Assembly (NCBI GenBank): GCA_964393615.1
Contig: CAYMUR010000018.1
Coordinates: 6,272-70,271, forward strand
Direction of reading: 5' to 3'
Origin: CAYMUR01 sp964393615
GTDB lineage: Bacteria > Planctomycetota > Planctomycetia > Pirellulales > Pirellulaceae
Length of the DNA stretch: 64,000 nt
Shown here piece after piece: positions 55,172 through 63,861 of this stretch. The notes below the pieces were generated by a model, which was given only the letters and a program-made list of their open reading frames with translations, was not told the DNA's origin and did not search any database. Position 1 is the first letter of the stretch. Every line of letters starts with the position of its first letter. The position numbers and the translations under genes are program-made.

Positions 55172-56899
55172 GTGGCGAAAAAAATGGTTTTTGAAGATGA
55201 AGCTCGTCAGCCTTTATTGGCGGGTGTATCGAAGCTGGCCAGGGCTGTCAAAAGTACCTTAGGACCTCGAGGGCGTAATGCCGTGTTGGACAAAGGGTGG
55301 GGTTCTCCCAAGGTAACTAAGGATGGCGTTACGGTTGCCGAAGATATTGAATTGGACGATCCGAACGAAAATCTAGGTGCTCAGCTTGTCAAAGAAGCAG
55401 CCAGCAAGACGAATGACGTGGCTGGTGACGGAACCACCACGGCTACGGTGTTGGCTGAAGCGGTCTTTCGCGAAGGCATCAAAATGGTGACTGCTGGAGC
55501 GGACGCGATGGCACTTGCACGTGGAATCAGTCAGGCCACTCAAGCGGCTAGTGCCGCCATTGGCAAGCAAGCTGTTTCGATCGACGAAAAAAATCGCAAA
55601 GAAATTCAGCAGATTGCTACCATTGCGGGAAATAATGATCCGACAATTGGCAGCGTGCTTTCGGAAGCTTTTGTCAAGGTTGGTAAGGATGGTGTGATTA
55701 CTGTCGAAGAAGGGCGTGGCAGTGAAACGACGGTTGAAGTGGTCGAAGGCATGCAATTTGACCGGGGATTTCTTTCGCCGCATTTTGTGACTGATGTTGA
55801 TTCGCAAACAGTGGAGCTTTCTGGAGCCCTTGTGTTAATTTACGAGGAGAAGATTTCCAGTGCCAAAAAACTGGTACCTATTCTGGAGGCAGTCAGTAAA
55901 GCCAATAAGCCATTGTTGATCATTGCCGAAGATATTGAAGGTGAAGCTTTGGCGACATTGGTGGTGAATAAGATGCGTGGCATTCTGAACGTTTGTGCGG
56001 TCAAAGCTCCTGGTTATGGTGACCGTCGCAAGGCTATTTTGGGTGACATTGCCGTGCTGACCAAGGCAAATGCTGTTTACAAGGATCTTGGTGTTGATTT
56101 GGAAAGTGTTAAATTGTCTGACTTGGGGAAAGCCCGCAAGATTGATTTGACCTCGGAAAACACAACGGTTGTCGGTGGAGCTGGTTCGAAAGACGACATC
56201 GATGGCCGGGTTGAACAGATCCGCATTGAAATCGAAGTGACAGACAGTGAGTACGATCGTGAGAAGCTGCAAGAGCGCTTGGCCAAATTGGCTGGTGGTG
56301 TCGCGCAAATCAATTGTGGTGCTGCGACAGAGACCGAAATGAAAGAACGCAAGGCGCTACTGGAAGATGCCAAGTCAGCAACACAAGCCGCTTTGGAAGA
56401 AGGGGTTGTTCCTGGGGGCGGTGTTTCATTGATTCGTGCTGAAAAGGCAATAGATAAACTTGGCCTGACGGGAGATGAGCAGTTGGGCGGAAATATTGTC
56501 AAAGCGGCACTTGAAATTCCCATGCGTGCAATCGCGGAAAATGCGGGTGTCGATGGTGCTGTGGTGGTTAGTCGAGTGCGTGCTCTCAAGTCCAAGACCG
56601 AAGGCTACAATGCCGACAAGGATACCTACTGTGACTTGGTGGAGGCCGGTGTTATTGACCCGGCAAAAGTGGTCCGAACAGCCCTGCAAAATGCGGCTAG
56701 TGTGGCATCTTTGCTGCTAACGACCGATTCGCTTGTCACCGAAATTCCCGTGGAAGAGGAAGAAACGCCCGATCATCATGATCATCATGGCATGGGCGGC
56801 GGCATGGAAGGCATGGGCGGCGGTATGCCAGGCATGGGCGGCGGTATGCCAGGCATGGGCGGCATGGGCGGTATGGGAGGCATGCCAGGCATGATGTAA
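55172..56899 (+). CDS. groEL: Chaperonin GroEL, copy 1 (with GGM tail)
   Basis: The 60-kDa chaperonin that folds proteins in an ATP-driven double ring. It has 575 aa, longer than the usual 545. The ATPase motif is VAGDGTTTATVL (about 85-96). The C-terminal part carries a His-rich stretch (DHHDHHGMGG) and then a long Gly-Gly-Met tail with two near-perfect 21-bp repeats (about 56790-56895). The start is GTG, with AGGAGG 10 nt upstream. groES follows 99 bp later. It differs clearly from copy 2 in the N-terminal region (RAVKSTLGPRGRNAVLDKGW versus DAVAITMGPTGRNVIIDKSF). Confidence 0.96.
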   Translation: MAKKMVFEDEARQPLLAGVSKLARAVKSTLGPRGRNAVLDKGWGSPKVTKDGVTVAEDIELDDPNENLGAQLVKEAASKTNDVAGDGTTTATVLAEAVFREGIKMVTAGADAMALARGISQATQAASAAIGKQAVSIDEKNRKEIQQIATIAGNNDPTIGSVLSEAFVKVGKDGVITVEEGRGSETTVEVVEGMQFDRGFLSPHFVTDVDSQTVELSGALVLIYEEKISSAKKLVPILEAVSKANKPLLIIAEDIEGEALATLVVNKMRGILNVCAVKAPGYGDRRKAILGDIAVLTKANAVYKDLGVDLESVKLSDLGKARKIDLTSENTTVVGGAGSKDDIDGRVEQIRIEIEVTDSEYDREKLQERLAKLAGGVAQINCGAATETEMKERKALLEDAKSATQAALEEGVVPGGGVSLIRAEKAIDKLGLTGDEQLGGNIVKAALEIPMRAIAENAGVDGAVVVSRVRALKSKTEGYNADKDTYCDLVEAGVIDPAKVVRTALQNAASVASLLLTTDSLVTEIPVEEEETPDHHDHHGMGGGMEGMGGGMPGMGGGMPGMGGMGGMGGMPGMM

Positions 56900-56998
56900 G
56901 CGAGGCAATGCTTGGCATGGTATGGCCCGGCAGCTCGAAATTTTTTACTTCCTGTCAAAACAAACTAAAACAAATTTTTATCTGCAAAGGAAAATATG

Positions 56999-57298
56999 AT
57001 GGCTAAATTCAAGTTGCGACCACTGGATGACCGGGTCGTGGTTGAGTCGGTAGACGCTGAGGAAATAACTTCTGGCGGGATTGTTTTGCCTGACGCAGCA
57101 CAGGAAAAACCACAGCGTGGTACGGTCGTTGCGGTAGGTCCTGGTCGCCTGATGGACAGTGGCAACCGAGGTGATTTGTCGGTTACCATTGGTGATGAGG
57201 TCATTTATGGTAAGTACGGTGGATCGGATGTCGAAGTTGACGGTGAAGAATACAAGATACTTCGTGAAAACGATATTCTTGCCAAAGTGCTTCACTAA
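56999..57298 (+). CDS. groES: Co-chaperonin GroES
   Basis: The 10-kDa lid of GroEL, 99 aa. The typical start MAKFKLRPLDDRVVVES and the mobile loop ITSGGIVLPDAAQEKPQRG are present, as are the C-terminal GEEYKILRENDILAKV strands. AAAGGA precedes the tandem ATGs at 56996 and 56999, and the second gives the standard length. It is the only groES in the window and lies between two groEL genes, so it may serve both. Confidence 0.96.
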   Translation: MAKFKLRPLDDRVVVESVDAEEITSGGIVLPDAAQEKPQRGTVVAVGPGRLMDSGNRGDLSVTIGDEVIYGKYGGSDVEVDGEEYKILRENDILAKVLH

Positions 57299-57378
57299 AA
57301 AGTCGTTGCTGCGGTGATGCGCTTCGCAAAAGAGAAAGAAATCAACCAAACATTCACTTGTATAAGGAAACCTAGAGC

Positions 57379-58998
57379 GTGGCTAAACAACTTTTATTCG
57401 ATGATCACGCGCGGGCCAAGATGCTGCGAGGGGTCGATAAATTAGCGGATGCAGTAGCGATCACCATGGGACCGACTGGCCGCAATGTCATTATTGACAA
57501 ATCGTTTGGTGGACCAACGGTTACTAAAGATGGTGTCACCGTGTCAAAAGAAGTTGAATTGGAAGACCGATTTGAGAATATGGGTGCCAAGCTGGTGAAT
57601 GAAGTTGCCAGTAAGACGTCTGATGTTGCCGGAGACGGTACTACGACAGCAACCGTCTTGGCTCGTGCCGTCTTCAAGGAGGGTTTGCGAAACGTTGTGG
57701 CCGGTAGTAATCCGACCGCATTGCGTCGTGGTATTGACCGGGCTGTAGCGGCAGCCGAGGAAAAGCTCATATCGATGGCAAAGAAGGTGACCAGCAAGGA
57801 AGAGATTGCCCACGTTGGAGCGATCAGTGCTAATAATGATATGGCAATCGGTGAAGAATTAGCGAACGCCTTGGAAAAGGTTGGCCAGGACGGCGTGATC
57901 ACCGTCGAGGAAGGGAAGACTCGCGAAACGACCGTGGAATTTGTTGACGGAATGCAGTTCGACAAGGGCTACATTTCGCCTTACTTTATCAATCGCCCAT
58001 CGGAAATGGTTTGTGCGTTGGATAATCCACTGTTGTTGATTCACGAAAAAAAGATTTCCAACCTTCGTGACTTGGTTCCTATTTTGGAAAAAGTAAGCCA
58101 GACCGGAAGTCCGTTGTTGATCATTGCCGAAGATATCGAAGGTGATGCACTCACGGCCCTGGTAGTTAACAAGTTGCGTGGCGTGCTCAATATTTGTGCG
58201 GTGAAGGCTCCCGGTTTTGGAGACCGCCGTAAGGCCATGTTGAGCGATATTGCTGTCCTCACGGGTGGTACCTTGATTAGTGAAGATCTGGGAATCAAGT
58301 TGGAGAATCTGACATTGGACCAATTGGGTAAGGCCAAGACGGTTTCAGTTGACAAGGATAATACCACGATTATCAATGATGAAAATACCAAGGACGTACA
58401 GAAGCGGATTCAACAGATCCGTAACCAAATTGATGACACCGATAGCGAATATGATCGTGAAAAATTGCAGGAGCGGCTTGCCAAATTGGCGGGTGGCGTG
58501 GCAGTAATGTCGGTTGGTGCTGAAACTGAAGCAGATATGAAGCAGAAAAAAGCGCGCGTTGAAGATGCTTTGCATGCCACGCGCGCAGCCGTCGAAGAAG
58601 GGATTTTACCTGGTGGTGGAGTGGCGTTGCTTCGTTGTCAGGAGGCTGTGGCTCAATCTCGTTCAGGCGCTAAGGGCGATGAAAAAGTTGGTGTCGATAT
58701 TATTCTGAAAGTCCTCACGGCTCCGCTCCAGCAAATCGTCGATAATGGCGGTAAAGATGGATCGGTTGTCGTAGATGAAATCAATCAGAAGAAGTCAGTC
58801 AATGTCGGCTACAATGCGAATACCGGCGAATATGTTGACATGTACAAGGCAGGAGTGATTGACCCGGTTAAGGTTGTACGGACGGCATTGGCCAATGCAG
58901 CTAGTATTGCCGGCCTGATGTTGACGACGGAAGCCCTGGTGACCAATTTTGAGGATGAGGATAAGGACAAGCAGCGAGTCGAAGGTAGTGTCCGTTGA
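57379..58998 (+). CDS. groEL: Chaperonin GroEL, copy 2 (no GGM tail)
   Basis: A second complete chaperonin, 539 aa, with the same ATPase motif (VAGDGTTTATVL). It lacks the Gly-Gly-Met tail: the end is acidic and basic (NFEDEDKDKQRVEGSVR). The start is GTG, with AAGGAAA upstream. It is 80 bp after groES on the same strand, and a strong terminator follows at 59042, so it closes the cluster. The two copies share long blocks but differ widely elsewhere, which points to an old duplication and separate clients. Confidence 0.96.
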   Translation: MAKQLLFDDHARAKMLRGVDKLADAVAITMGPTGRNVIIDKSFGGPTVTKDGVTVSKEVELEDRFENMGAKLVNEVASKTSDVAGDGTTTATVLARAVFKEGLRNVVAGSNPTALRRGIDRAVAAAEEKLISMAKKVTSKEEIAHVGAISANNDMAIGEELANALEKVGQDGVITVEEGKTRETTVEFVDGMQFDKGYISPYFINRPSEMVCALDNPLLLIHEKKISNLRDLVPILEKVSQTGSPLLIIAEDIEGDALTALVVNKLRGVLNICAVKAPGFGDRRKAMLSDIAVLTGGTLISEDLGIKLENLTLDQLGKAKTVSVDKDNTTIINDENTKDVQKRIQQIRNQIDDTDSEYDREKLQERLAKLAGGVAVMSVGAETEADMKQKKARVEDALHATRAAVEEGILPGGGVALLRCQEAVAQSRSGAKGDEKVGVDIILKVLTAPLQQIVDNGGKDGSVVVDEINQKKSVNVGYNANTGEYVDMYKAGVIDPVKVVRTALANAASIAGLMLTTEALVTNFEDEDKDKQRVEGSVR

Positions 58999-59041
58999 GT
59001 TGGGAGCTTGTGCCCCCTAGCCTGGTCCCGTAATAAACACC

Positions 59042-59079
59042 AAAATGGGCCACTTCCGCTGGTCGGGGTGGCCCCTTTT
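59042..59079 (+). terminator. Rho-independent terminator after groEL2
   Basis: GGGCCAC (59047-59053) pairs with GTGGCCC (59068-59074), with an inner CCG/CGG pairing and a 5-nt apical loop. Flanking AAAA and TTTT (59076-59079) extend the stem and give the U-tract. It separates the groEL cluster from dnaJ-grpE. Confidence 0.85.
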
Positions 59080-59157
59080 CGTACCGCTTGTTGGTGTTGG
59101 TCCGGGTATCGACAGTGGGGCAGTAAAGTCAGCACATCAACTTTCCAATCGGTACTG

Positions 59158-59205
59158 TATAATTCCGATGACTAACTTGTTGACTGGTGGTCAGAGCGCC
59201 AGTCA
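59158..59205 (+). promoter_or_regulatory. Candidate dnaJ promoter with inverted repeat
   Basis: TATAAT at 59158-59163, preceded by TG, is a good -10, although no clear -35 is present. Just downstream TGACTGG (59181-59187) pairs perfectly with CCAGTCA (59199-59205) around 11 nt. The repeat would lie at about +11 of the transcript, as an operator or a leader hairpin, 22 bp before the dnaJ start. Confidence 0.45.
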
Positions 59206-59226
59206 CACTTCAGGCTTTGGCACCCG

Positions 59227-60384
59227 ATGGCCCAAAAACGAGACTATTACGAAGTACTTGGCGTGTCGCGCAACGCAAGTGACCGCGAGATTGCTTCGGC
59301 TTATCGTAAACTGGCGATCCAATACCATCCAGATAGCAACTCGGAAGACGATCAAGCGGTCGAGTTGTTTAAGCAGGCAGCCGAGGCCTATGAAGTTTTA
59401 GGAGACTCTGAAAAGCGCACGCAATATGACCAATTTGGGCATGCGGCTTTCGAAGGGGCTGGTGCGTCCCCTCATTTTTCTGATGTCTCAGAAATTTTTG
59501 AAGCCTTTGGCGATATCTTTGGTGGTGGTATTTTCGGTGATTTTTTTGGCGGAGGACGTCGTTCCCGCCGAGCTCGCCGTGGTGCTGACATTAAGTGTGC
59601 GGTGACACTGGACCTTGAGGAAGCCGCGAGTGGAATTGTTAAAACGGTTCAGTTCGACCGCCGGCAAGTATGCAATCAGTGTAGCGGTAGTGGAAACAAG
59701 CCAGGTTCTTCGCCACGGCCCTGTGTTCGTTGCGGTGGCCAAGGACAGGTTGTGCAACAGGCCGGAATACTGTCAGTGCAGACAACCTGTCCGAATTGTG
59801 GTGGTGCCGGTCAACGCATTACCGATCCCTGTGTAGCGTGCCGTGGAAATGGCATGCAATCCGAAACGGTGCACCTCGATGTTGCTATTCCAGCAGGAAT
59901 TGACGATGGTATGCGAGTTCGCCTTACCGGAGAGGGTGAACCGAGTACTTCAGGTGGACCAGCCGGAGACTGCTATTGTTTTATCTCTGTCCGCGAACAT
60001 CCTCTGTTTCAACGTGATGGGATTCACTTGATCCTTCGATTGCCGACGACTTATACACAGGTCGTTTTGGGAGGAATGGTTGAGGTTCCCACACTGCAAG
60101 GACGAGAGACATTGGAGATTCCACCAGGTACAAAGATTGGTGAGGTGTTTCGATTGGGTGGAAAAGGCATGCAAGATCCACGCAGTCGAGGAACCGGTGA
60201 TCTGCTCGTACAGATTAATGTTGAAGTTCCCAAAAAAGTTTCGGGCCGACACGAGGAAGTGTTGCGAGAACTGGCTGAGTTGGAACAAGCGGATGTCAGT
60301 CCACATCGAAAAAGTTTTATGGAGACGTTGCGCAATTACTTTGTCAATAATGACGATGTAACAGCCCATGTGGAGGAGGGGTGA
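59227..60384 (+). CDS. dnaJ: Chaperone DnaJ (type I Hsp40)
   Basis: The J-domain partner of DnaK, 385 aa. The J domain has HPD at residues 34-36. A Gly/Phe-rich segment follows (about 75-125, GGGIFGDFFGGGRRS). Four zinc motifs of the CxxCxGxG type are present: CNQCSGSG, CVRCGGQG, CPNCGGAG and CVACRGNG. The C-terminal substrate domains are complete. It is the first gene of dnaJ-grpE and has its own promoter region. dnaK is not in the window. Confidence 0.96.
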   Translation: MAQKRDYYEVLGVSRNASDREIASAYRKLAIQYHPDSNSEDDQAVELFKQAAEAYEVLGDSEKRTQYDQFGHAAFEGAGASPHFSDVSEIFEAFGDIFGGGIFGDFFGGGRRSRRARRGADIKCAVTLDLEEAASGIVKTVQFDRRQVCNQCSGSGNKPGSSPRPCVRCGGQGQVVQQAGILSVQTTCPNCGGAGQRITDPCVACRGNGMQSETVHLDVAIPAGIDDGMRVRLTGEGEPSTSGGPAGDCYCFISVREHPLFQRDGIHLILRLPTTYTQVVLGGMVEVPTLQGRETLEIPPGTKIGEVFRLGGKGMQDPRSRGTGDLLVQINVEVPKKVSGRHEEVLRELAELEQADVSPHRKSFMETLRNYFVNNDDVTAHVEEG

Positions 60385-61046
60385 TGGTGTCGCAAGACAA
60401 TAATAATGAGCGTTTTGAATCTGAAGACTGCGCACGTGAAACAGGGGAGTTCGAACCCAGTGTGTCCCCCGAAGAATCACCATTTGCCTCTGATCCTGAA
60501 ATGGAGCCAACAGAAAGTGAAGTGGTTTCGTCGGACAAACCGCCCGAAGTGGTGGCATCACTTCAGAGTCAATTAGAGGATGCCAACGACCGACTGTTGC
60601 GTTTGCAGGCAGAACTGGAAAATTTTCGGAAACGGTCACGACGTGAATTGGATGAACAGCAGCGGTATGCCCAGTTGCCAATCATTCGGGACTTGTTGTC
60701 CGTGTTGGACAATCTTGAGCGCGCGGTGTCAGCTACTAACCAGTCGGACGGACCCACCGCCGAAGGTTTATTACAAGGTGTGCAGCTGGTAACGGTCGAA
60801 TTGCAGACTGTATTGGAACGGCACCACTGCCAGCGGATCGAAATCGCAGAAGGTACTGTTTTTGATCCCAATCGACATGAAGCGATTTCACAGCAGCCAT
60901 CGGCTGAACATCCGCCTGATACGGTTATGCATGTGGCCCAATCTGGTTATCATCTGTATGACCGTATTGTGCGTCCTTCACAGGTAGTTGTTGCGACAGG
61001 TGTTCAGGACGAAGTGGACAGTGAAATTCCATCCGACAGTTCTTAA
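60384..61046 (+). CDS. grpE: Nucleotide exchange factor GrpE
   Basis: Releases ADP from DnaK, 220 aa. The first about 55 residues are acidic and probably disordered. The long coiled coil starts at SLQSQLEDANDRLLRLQAEL and includes ENFRKRSRRELDEQQRYA. The C-terminal beta domain holds GTVFDPNRHEAI and the end of the family signature. Its ATG overlaps the dnaJ stop by one base (TGATG), with GGAGGAGGGG upstream. A GTG three bases earlier is an alternative start. Confidence 0.94.
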   Translation: MVSQDNNNERFESEDCARETGEFEPSVSPEESPFASDPEMEPTESEVVSSDKPPEVVASLQSQLEDANDRLLRLQAELENFRKRSRRELDEQQRYAQLPIIRDLLSVLDNLERAVSATNQSDGPTAEGLLQGVQLVTVELQTVLERHHCQRIEIAEGTVFDPNRHEAISQQPSAEHPPDTVMHVAQSGYHLYDRIVRPSQVVVATGVQDEVDSEIPSDSS

Positions 61047-61060
61047 AAAGGTTGATTGTC

Positions 61061-61375
61061 ATGCCTACTTACGATTACGAATGTGGCGCTTGTGGTCATG
61101 CATTCGATTTATTTCAGTCAATATCAGACGGTGTGAAACGAAAGTGCCCCGAATGCGGCAAACATAAGCTCAAGCGGTTATTCGGTACCGGAGGCGCAGT
61201 GGTGTTCAAAGGCTCTGGTTTTTATCAGACAGACTATCGTAGTGAATCGTACAAAAAAGGTGCTGAGAAGGCGAAAAAAGCTGCCGACTCGAAAAATAAA
61301 TCCTCGGAGAAGTCGTCCAAGGGGGATTCCTCTCAGAGTAGTTCTTCGAAATCAACTGGCAAAACAGACTCCTGA
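61061..61375 (+). CDS. FmdB-family zinc ribbon protein
   Basis: A 104-aa protein with the FmdB/CxxC_CxxC_SSSS zinc ribbon (MPTYDYECGACGHAFDLFQ, then KCPECG). After residue 60 it turns into a Lys/Ser-rich tail of low complexity (KKAADSKNKSSEKSSKGD), as in many relatives. The ATG at 61061 gives the invariant MPTYDYEC start; the TTG at 61052 adds three residues. It follows grpE by 14 bp and is probably in the same operon. The family role is regulatory but poorly known. Confidence 0.9.
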   Translation: MPTYDYECGACGHAFDLFQSISDGVKRKCPECGKHKLKRLFGTGGAVVFKGSGFYQTDYRSESYKKGAEKAKKAADSKNKSSEKSSKGDSSQSSSSKSTGKTDS

Positions 61376-61454
61376 ATGGTTGTGACTAAGTCTGGGCAGA
61401 GGTCAATGTGTACCCTGTCCGGGAAATCTAATTCCAGCGGGTAAAATTGTGGCA

Positions 61455-61622
61455 ATGTTGCGTTGTCCAACCTGTTTGAATCTGTTCGACATGGCGCAGG
61501 CTGATACCATACCATTCTGTTCTGAACGGTGTCGAACGGTGGACCTGGGGGCTTGGCTTGACGAGCGGCACGGCATGCCTTACGAATCACAAGAAGAAGA
61601 ATCGGACTTTGAGGAGGGATAG
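61455..61622 (+). CDS. yacG: DNA gyrase inhibitor YacG (zinc-binding)
   Basis: A 55-aa protein with the four zinc Cys of YacG: LRCPTC near the start and PFCSERC in the middle, then RTVDLGAWLDERHG, the conserved C-terminal helix. YacG binds GyrB and inhibits gyrase in E. coli. The end is acidic (EEESDFEEG). A GTG at 61449 is an alternative start two codons upstream. It is 79 bp after the FmdB gene. Its length and motifs make it a confident call despite its size. Confidence 0.88.
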   Translation: MLRCPTCLNLFDMAQADTIPFCSERCRTVDLGAWLDERHGMPYESQEEESDFEEG

Positions 61623-61771
61623 TATCGACCCAGCGGAGCGCGGTCTAGGCGAGTCGTTTTTGTACCGTTCGTTTCTATGTTTTGATTCTCGGAGAAAGGT
61701 AATATTATCCAAGCCGTCGGCAATTCGGGGGGGCCCGTGTTCCGTCTCCAGCATTAAAGGAAGGCAATCTC

Positions 61772-62992
61772 TTGGCTGATCATCCAGTCACACTGCGGTC
61801 TATATCATGGCGGGATTTTTGCCCTTGGCTGATCATCGTACGGTCATTTCGTTTGGCGATCAGCCCACAGTTGTTGACGGTGGCTACACTTGGGGTCCTG
61901 GCAATGATGTTTGGCTTTTTGGTTTTGGATCTTTTATTGTCTTCCGAAAGCGAACATGCCGAGATCAGGAGTTCTGTAAGGGAAATGATGCATCCACCTG
62001 TCCCCGAAATTCCTCAGAATATTGAGGGGGTTTGGCAGGCACTGGTGAATGGTCCTGTCTATGGTGTCTGGCATCGGTTGAATGCCCCTTATCGGTGCTT
62101 ATTGATGAAGAACCGTGCTATCGGCTTGTCTGGGGTCCTCTACTGTTTCGGTAGTGCATTGTGGATGCTTATTGTTTGGAGTTGGTTTGGTGCGATTATT
62201 GTGAGGTCGTCCGTCTTGCAGTTGACAGTTGACGACCGACCTCAGTTGTCTCAACTCTTTCGACATGCTTTTAAAAAATTCAGTGCACATCTCGTGGCAC
62301 CGTTGATCGTGTTGCTTTTAGTTGTCGTTTTGACAATGGTGTTGATGTTGCTGGCCGGATTGTTCGCTCAGTGGGATGCGTCACTTTGGATAGCAGGATT
62401 GTTATGGGGTCCGGCCTTAATTTTCGCATTTGGAATAGCAATCCTTTTATTGGGACTGTGGCTGGGCTGGCCACTGATATGGACCACGATCGGTACCGAA
62501 GGCGGGGATTCATTTGACGCATTGAGTCGAGCGTACAGTTATACATCCCAGCGGCCGCTTCACTATTTGTTCTACACATTGGTTGCCACAGTGGTTGGTA
62601 CTCTAGGCTGGTTTTTTGTCTATTATGTGTCTGATGCGGTGATTCATTTGACCTACTGGGGAGCTGCTTGGATTACCGGTTGGGAGCGAATTACAGTGAT
62701 CACGGAGAATACTGCCAAGCTCGAGACTGCAGGCCGATTAGGCGTCTGGATGATTGATTGTTGGGTTGGTCTTGTTCGCACCCTTGTCACTGCCTTTACC
62801 TATACCTATTTTTGGGCGTCTATGACGACGGTTTACCTGTTATTGAGATCGGATGTTGACCGAATGGAAATGGATGAAGTCCACTTGGATCCGCAGGATG
62901 CGACCTACGGCTTGCCCCCTTTGGTGATGGATGAAACAGGCGTACCGAGTGTGGCGGATGAAGTCCCAGCGGCTGGTCGCGATAATAATTAA
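61772..62992 (+). CDS. Multi-pass membrane protein of unknown function
   Basis: A 406-aa protein with six or seven hydrophobic helices (about 33-55, 122-148, 172-198, 203-235, 270-290, 330-350). No transporter or enzyme motif was recognised. The start is TTG, with AAAGGAAGG 8 nt upstream, and opens the protein ADHPVTLRSISWRDF. The last 50 residues are polar and acidic (RSDVDRMEMDEVHLDPQD). It lies 149 bp after yacG. A planctomycete-specific protein is likely. Confidence 0.72.
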   Translation: MADHPVTLRSISWRDFCPWLIIVRSFRLAISPQLLTVATLGVLAMMFGFLVLDLLLSSESEHAEIRSSVREMMHPPVPEIPQNIEGVWQALVNGPVYGVWHRLNAPYRCLLMKNRAIGLSGVLYCFGSALWMLIVWSWFGAIIVRSSVLQLTVDDRPQLSQLFRHAFKKFSAHLVAPLIVLLLVVVLTMVLMLLAGLFAQWDASLWIAGLLWGPALIFAFGIAILLLGLWLGWPLIWTTIGTEGGDSFDALSRAYSYTSQRPLHYLFYTLVATVVGTLGWFFVYYVSDAVIHLTYWGAAWITGWERITVITENTAKLETAGRLGVWMIDCWVGLVRTLVTAFTYTYFWASMTTVYLLLRSDVDRMEMDEVHLDPQDATYGLPPLVMDETGVPSVADEVPAAGRDNN

Positions 62993-63088
62993 CATCCGGT
63001 TTCACGGGAACGGGGTGTTCCAATTCACAAGCCGCAACGGATAATGTCTCGAGTAAATCCAGGACTATGATGGGTCGACTGTGAATTG

Positions 63089-63102
63089 GACCGAGAGCGG
63101 TC
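63089..63102. other. Short hairpin before the class II aldolase gene
   Basis: GACCG (63089-63093) pairs with CGGTC (63098-63102) around AGAG. Flanking TTG and CAA extend it with a bulge. It lies 20 bp before the start and could be a leader structure. Confidence 0.3.
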
Positions 63103-63122
63103 AACTGTAGAGGATTACGATC

Positions 63123-63845
63123 ATGACATCATTACGACAAGCGTATGAAGAAGTAGCCATTGCGCATCGGCTTGCCGTGCGACACGGGCTTAATGAAGGA
63201 GTCTGGAATCATATCAGCTTGCTTTCTCCCGAAAATCGTTCACATATTTTGATCTCACCTGGCCACACACATTGGTCTCAAGTGAAAACCAGCAATCTGG
63301 CGCTGGTGGATAGTACTGGAACATTGTTAGCAGGAGATCGGCCTCCCATCCGTGCCGGATGGATTATCCACTACCCGGTTCACCAGGCTCGTCCCGATGC
63401 GGCCTGTGTAATTCACGTGCACGCACCCTATATCACGGCCATGTCAATTCGAAACGATGTGCGGTTCGAAACTAGAAGCTCGCAACAAGCTTCCAGATTC
63501 CACAATGATGTTGTCTACTTGGAATCATACGATGGATTGTTGAGTGACGAATGTGAAGGGGAACGGATGGCCGAGGTGTTGGGGGACAATCGTATATTGC
63601 TAATGCGTAATCACGGCGCCCTGGTTGTTGGGCCGAGTGTTGCAGCTGCTTACCTCGACGTTTATCAGTTGGAACGGGCTTGCATGTATCAGTTATTGGC
63701 GCTGGCCGGAGGTGGTGCGATGCAACTCATTCCCGAAGATGTCGCATCGGCATCGTCACAACAGGCTCGAGACGGCTTTAATAACGAGCATTTCGAAGGG
63801 ATGCGGCGTTGGATTGAAGCGGTTGAGCCTGACTATGCAGAGTGA
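63123..63845 (+). CDS. Class II aldolase/adducin-like protein
   Basis: A 240-aa member of the AraD/FucA/adducin superfamily. The metal His pair is in VIHVHAPYITAMS (about residues 99-101), and the third His in LLMRNHGALVVG. The catalytic Glu of true aldolases (SSE before the His pair) is replaced by RAGWIIHYPVHQARPD, as in adducin-like members, so lyase activity is doubtful. AGAGGA 8 nt before the ATG supports the start. The neighbour upstream is an unrelated membrane protein. Confidence 0.87.
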   Translation: MTSLRQAYEEVAIAHRLAVRHGLNEGVWNHISLLSPENRSHILISPGHTHWSQVKTSNLALVDSTGTLLAGDRPPIRAGWIIHYPVHQARPDAACVIHVHAPYITAMSIRNDVRFETRSSQQASRFHNDVVYLESYDGLLSDECEGERMAEVLGDNRILLMRNHGALVVGPSVAAAYLDVYQLERACMYQLLALAGGGAMQLIPEDVASASSQQARDGFNNEHFEGMRRWIEAVEPDYAE

Positions 63846-63861
63846 CAGTCTGTGGTCACTC
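63840..63861 (+). terminator. Weak hairpin at the end of the aldolase gene
   Basis: GAGTGAC (63840-63846), including the TGA stop, pairs with GTCACTC (63855-63861) around 8 nt. Only four T follow, after GA, so termination is uncertain. Confidence 0.35.

Noticed and set aside
55373..58575. Several 70-190-codon minus-strand frames inside the two groEL genes
   Set aside because: They are antisense shadows of highly conserved chaperonin genes and have no independent support.
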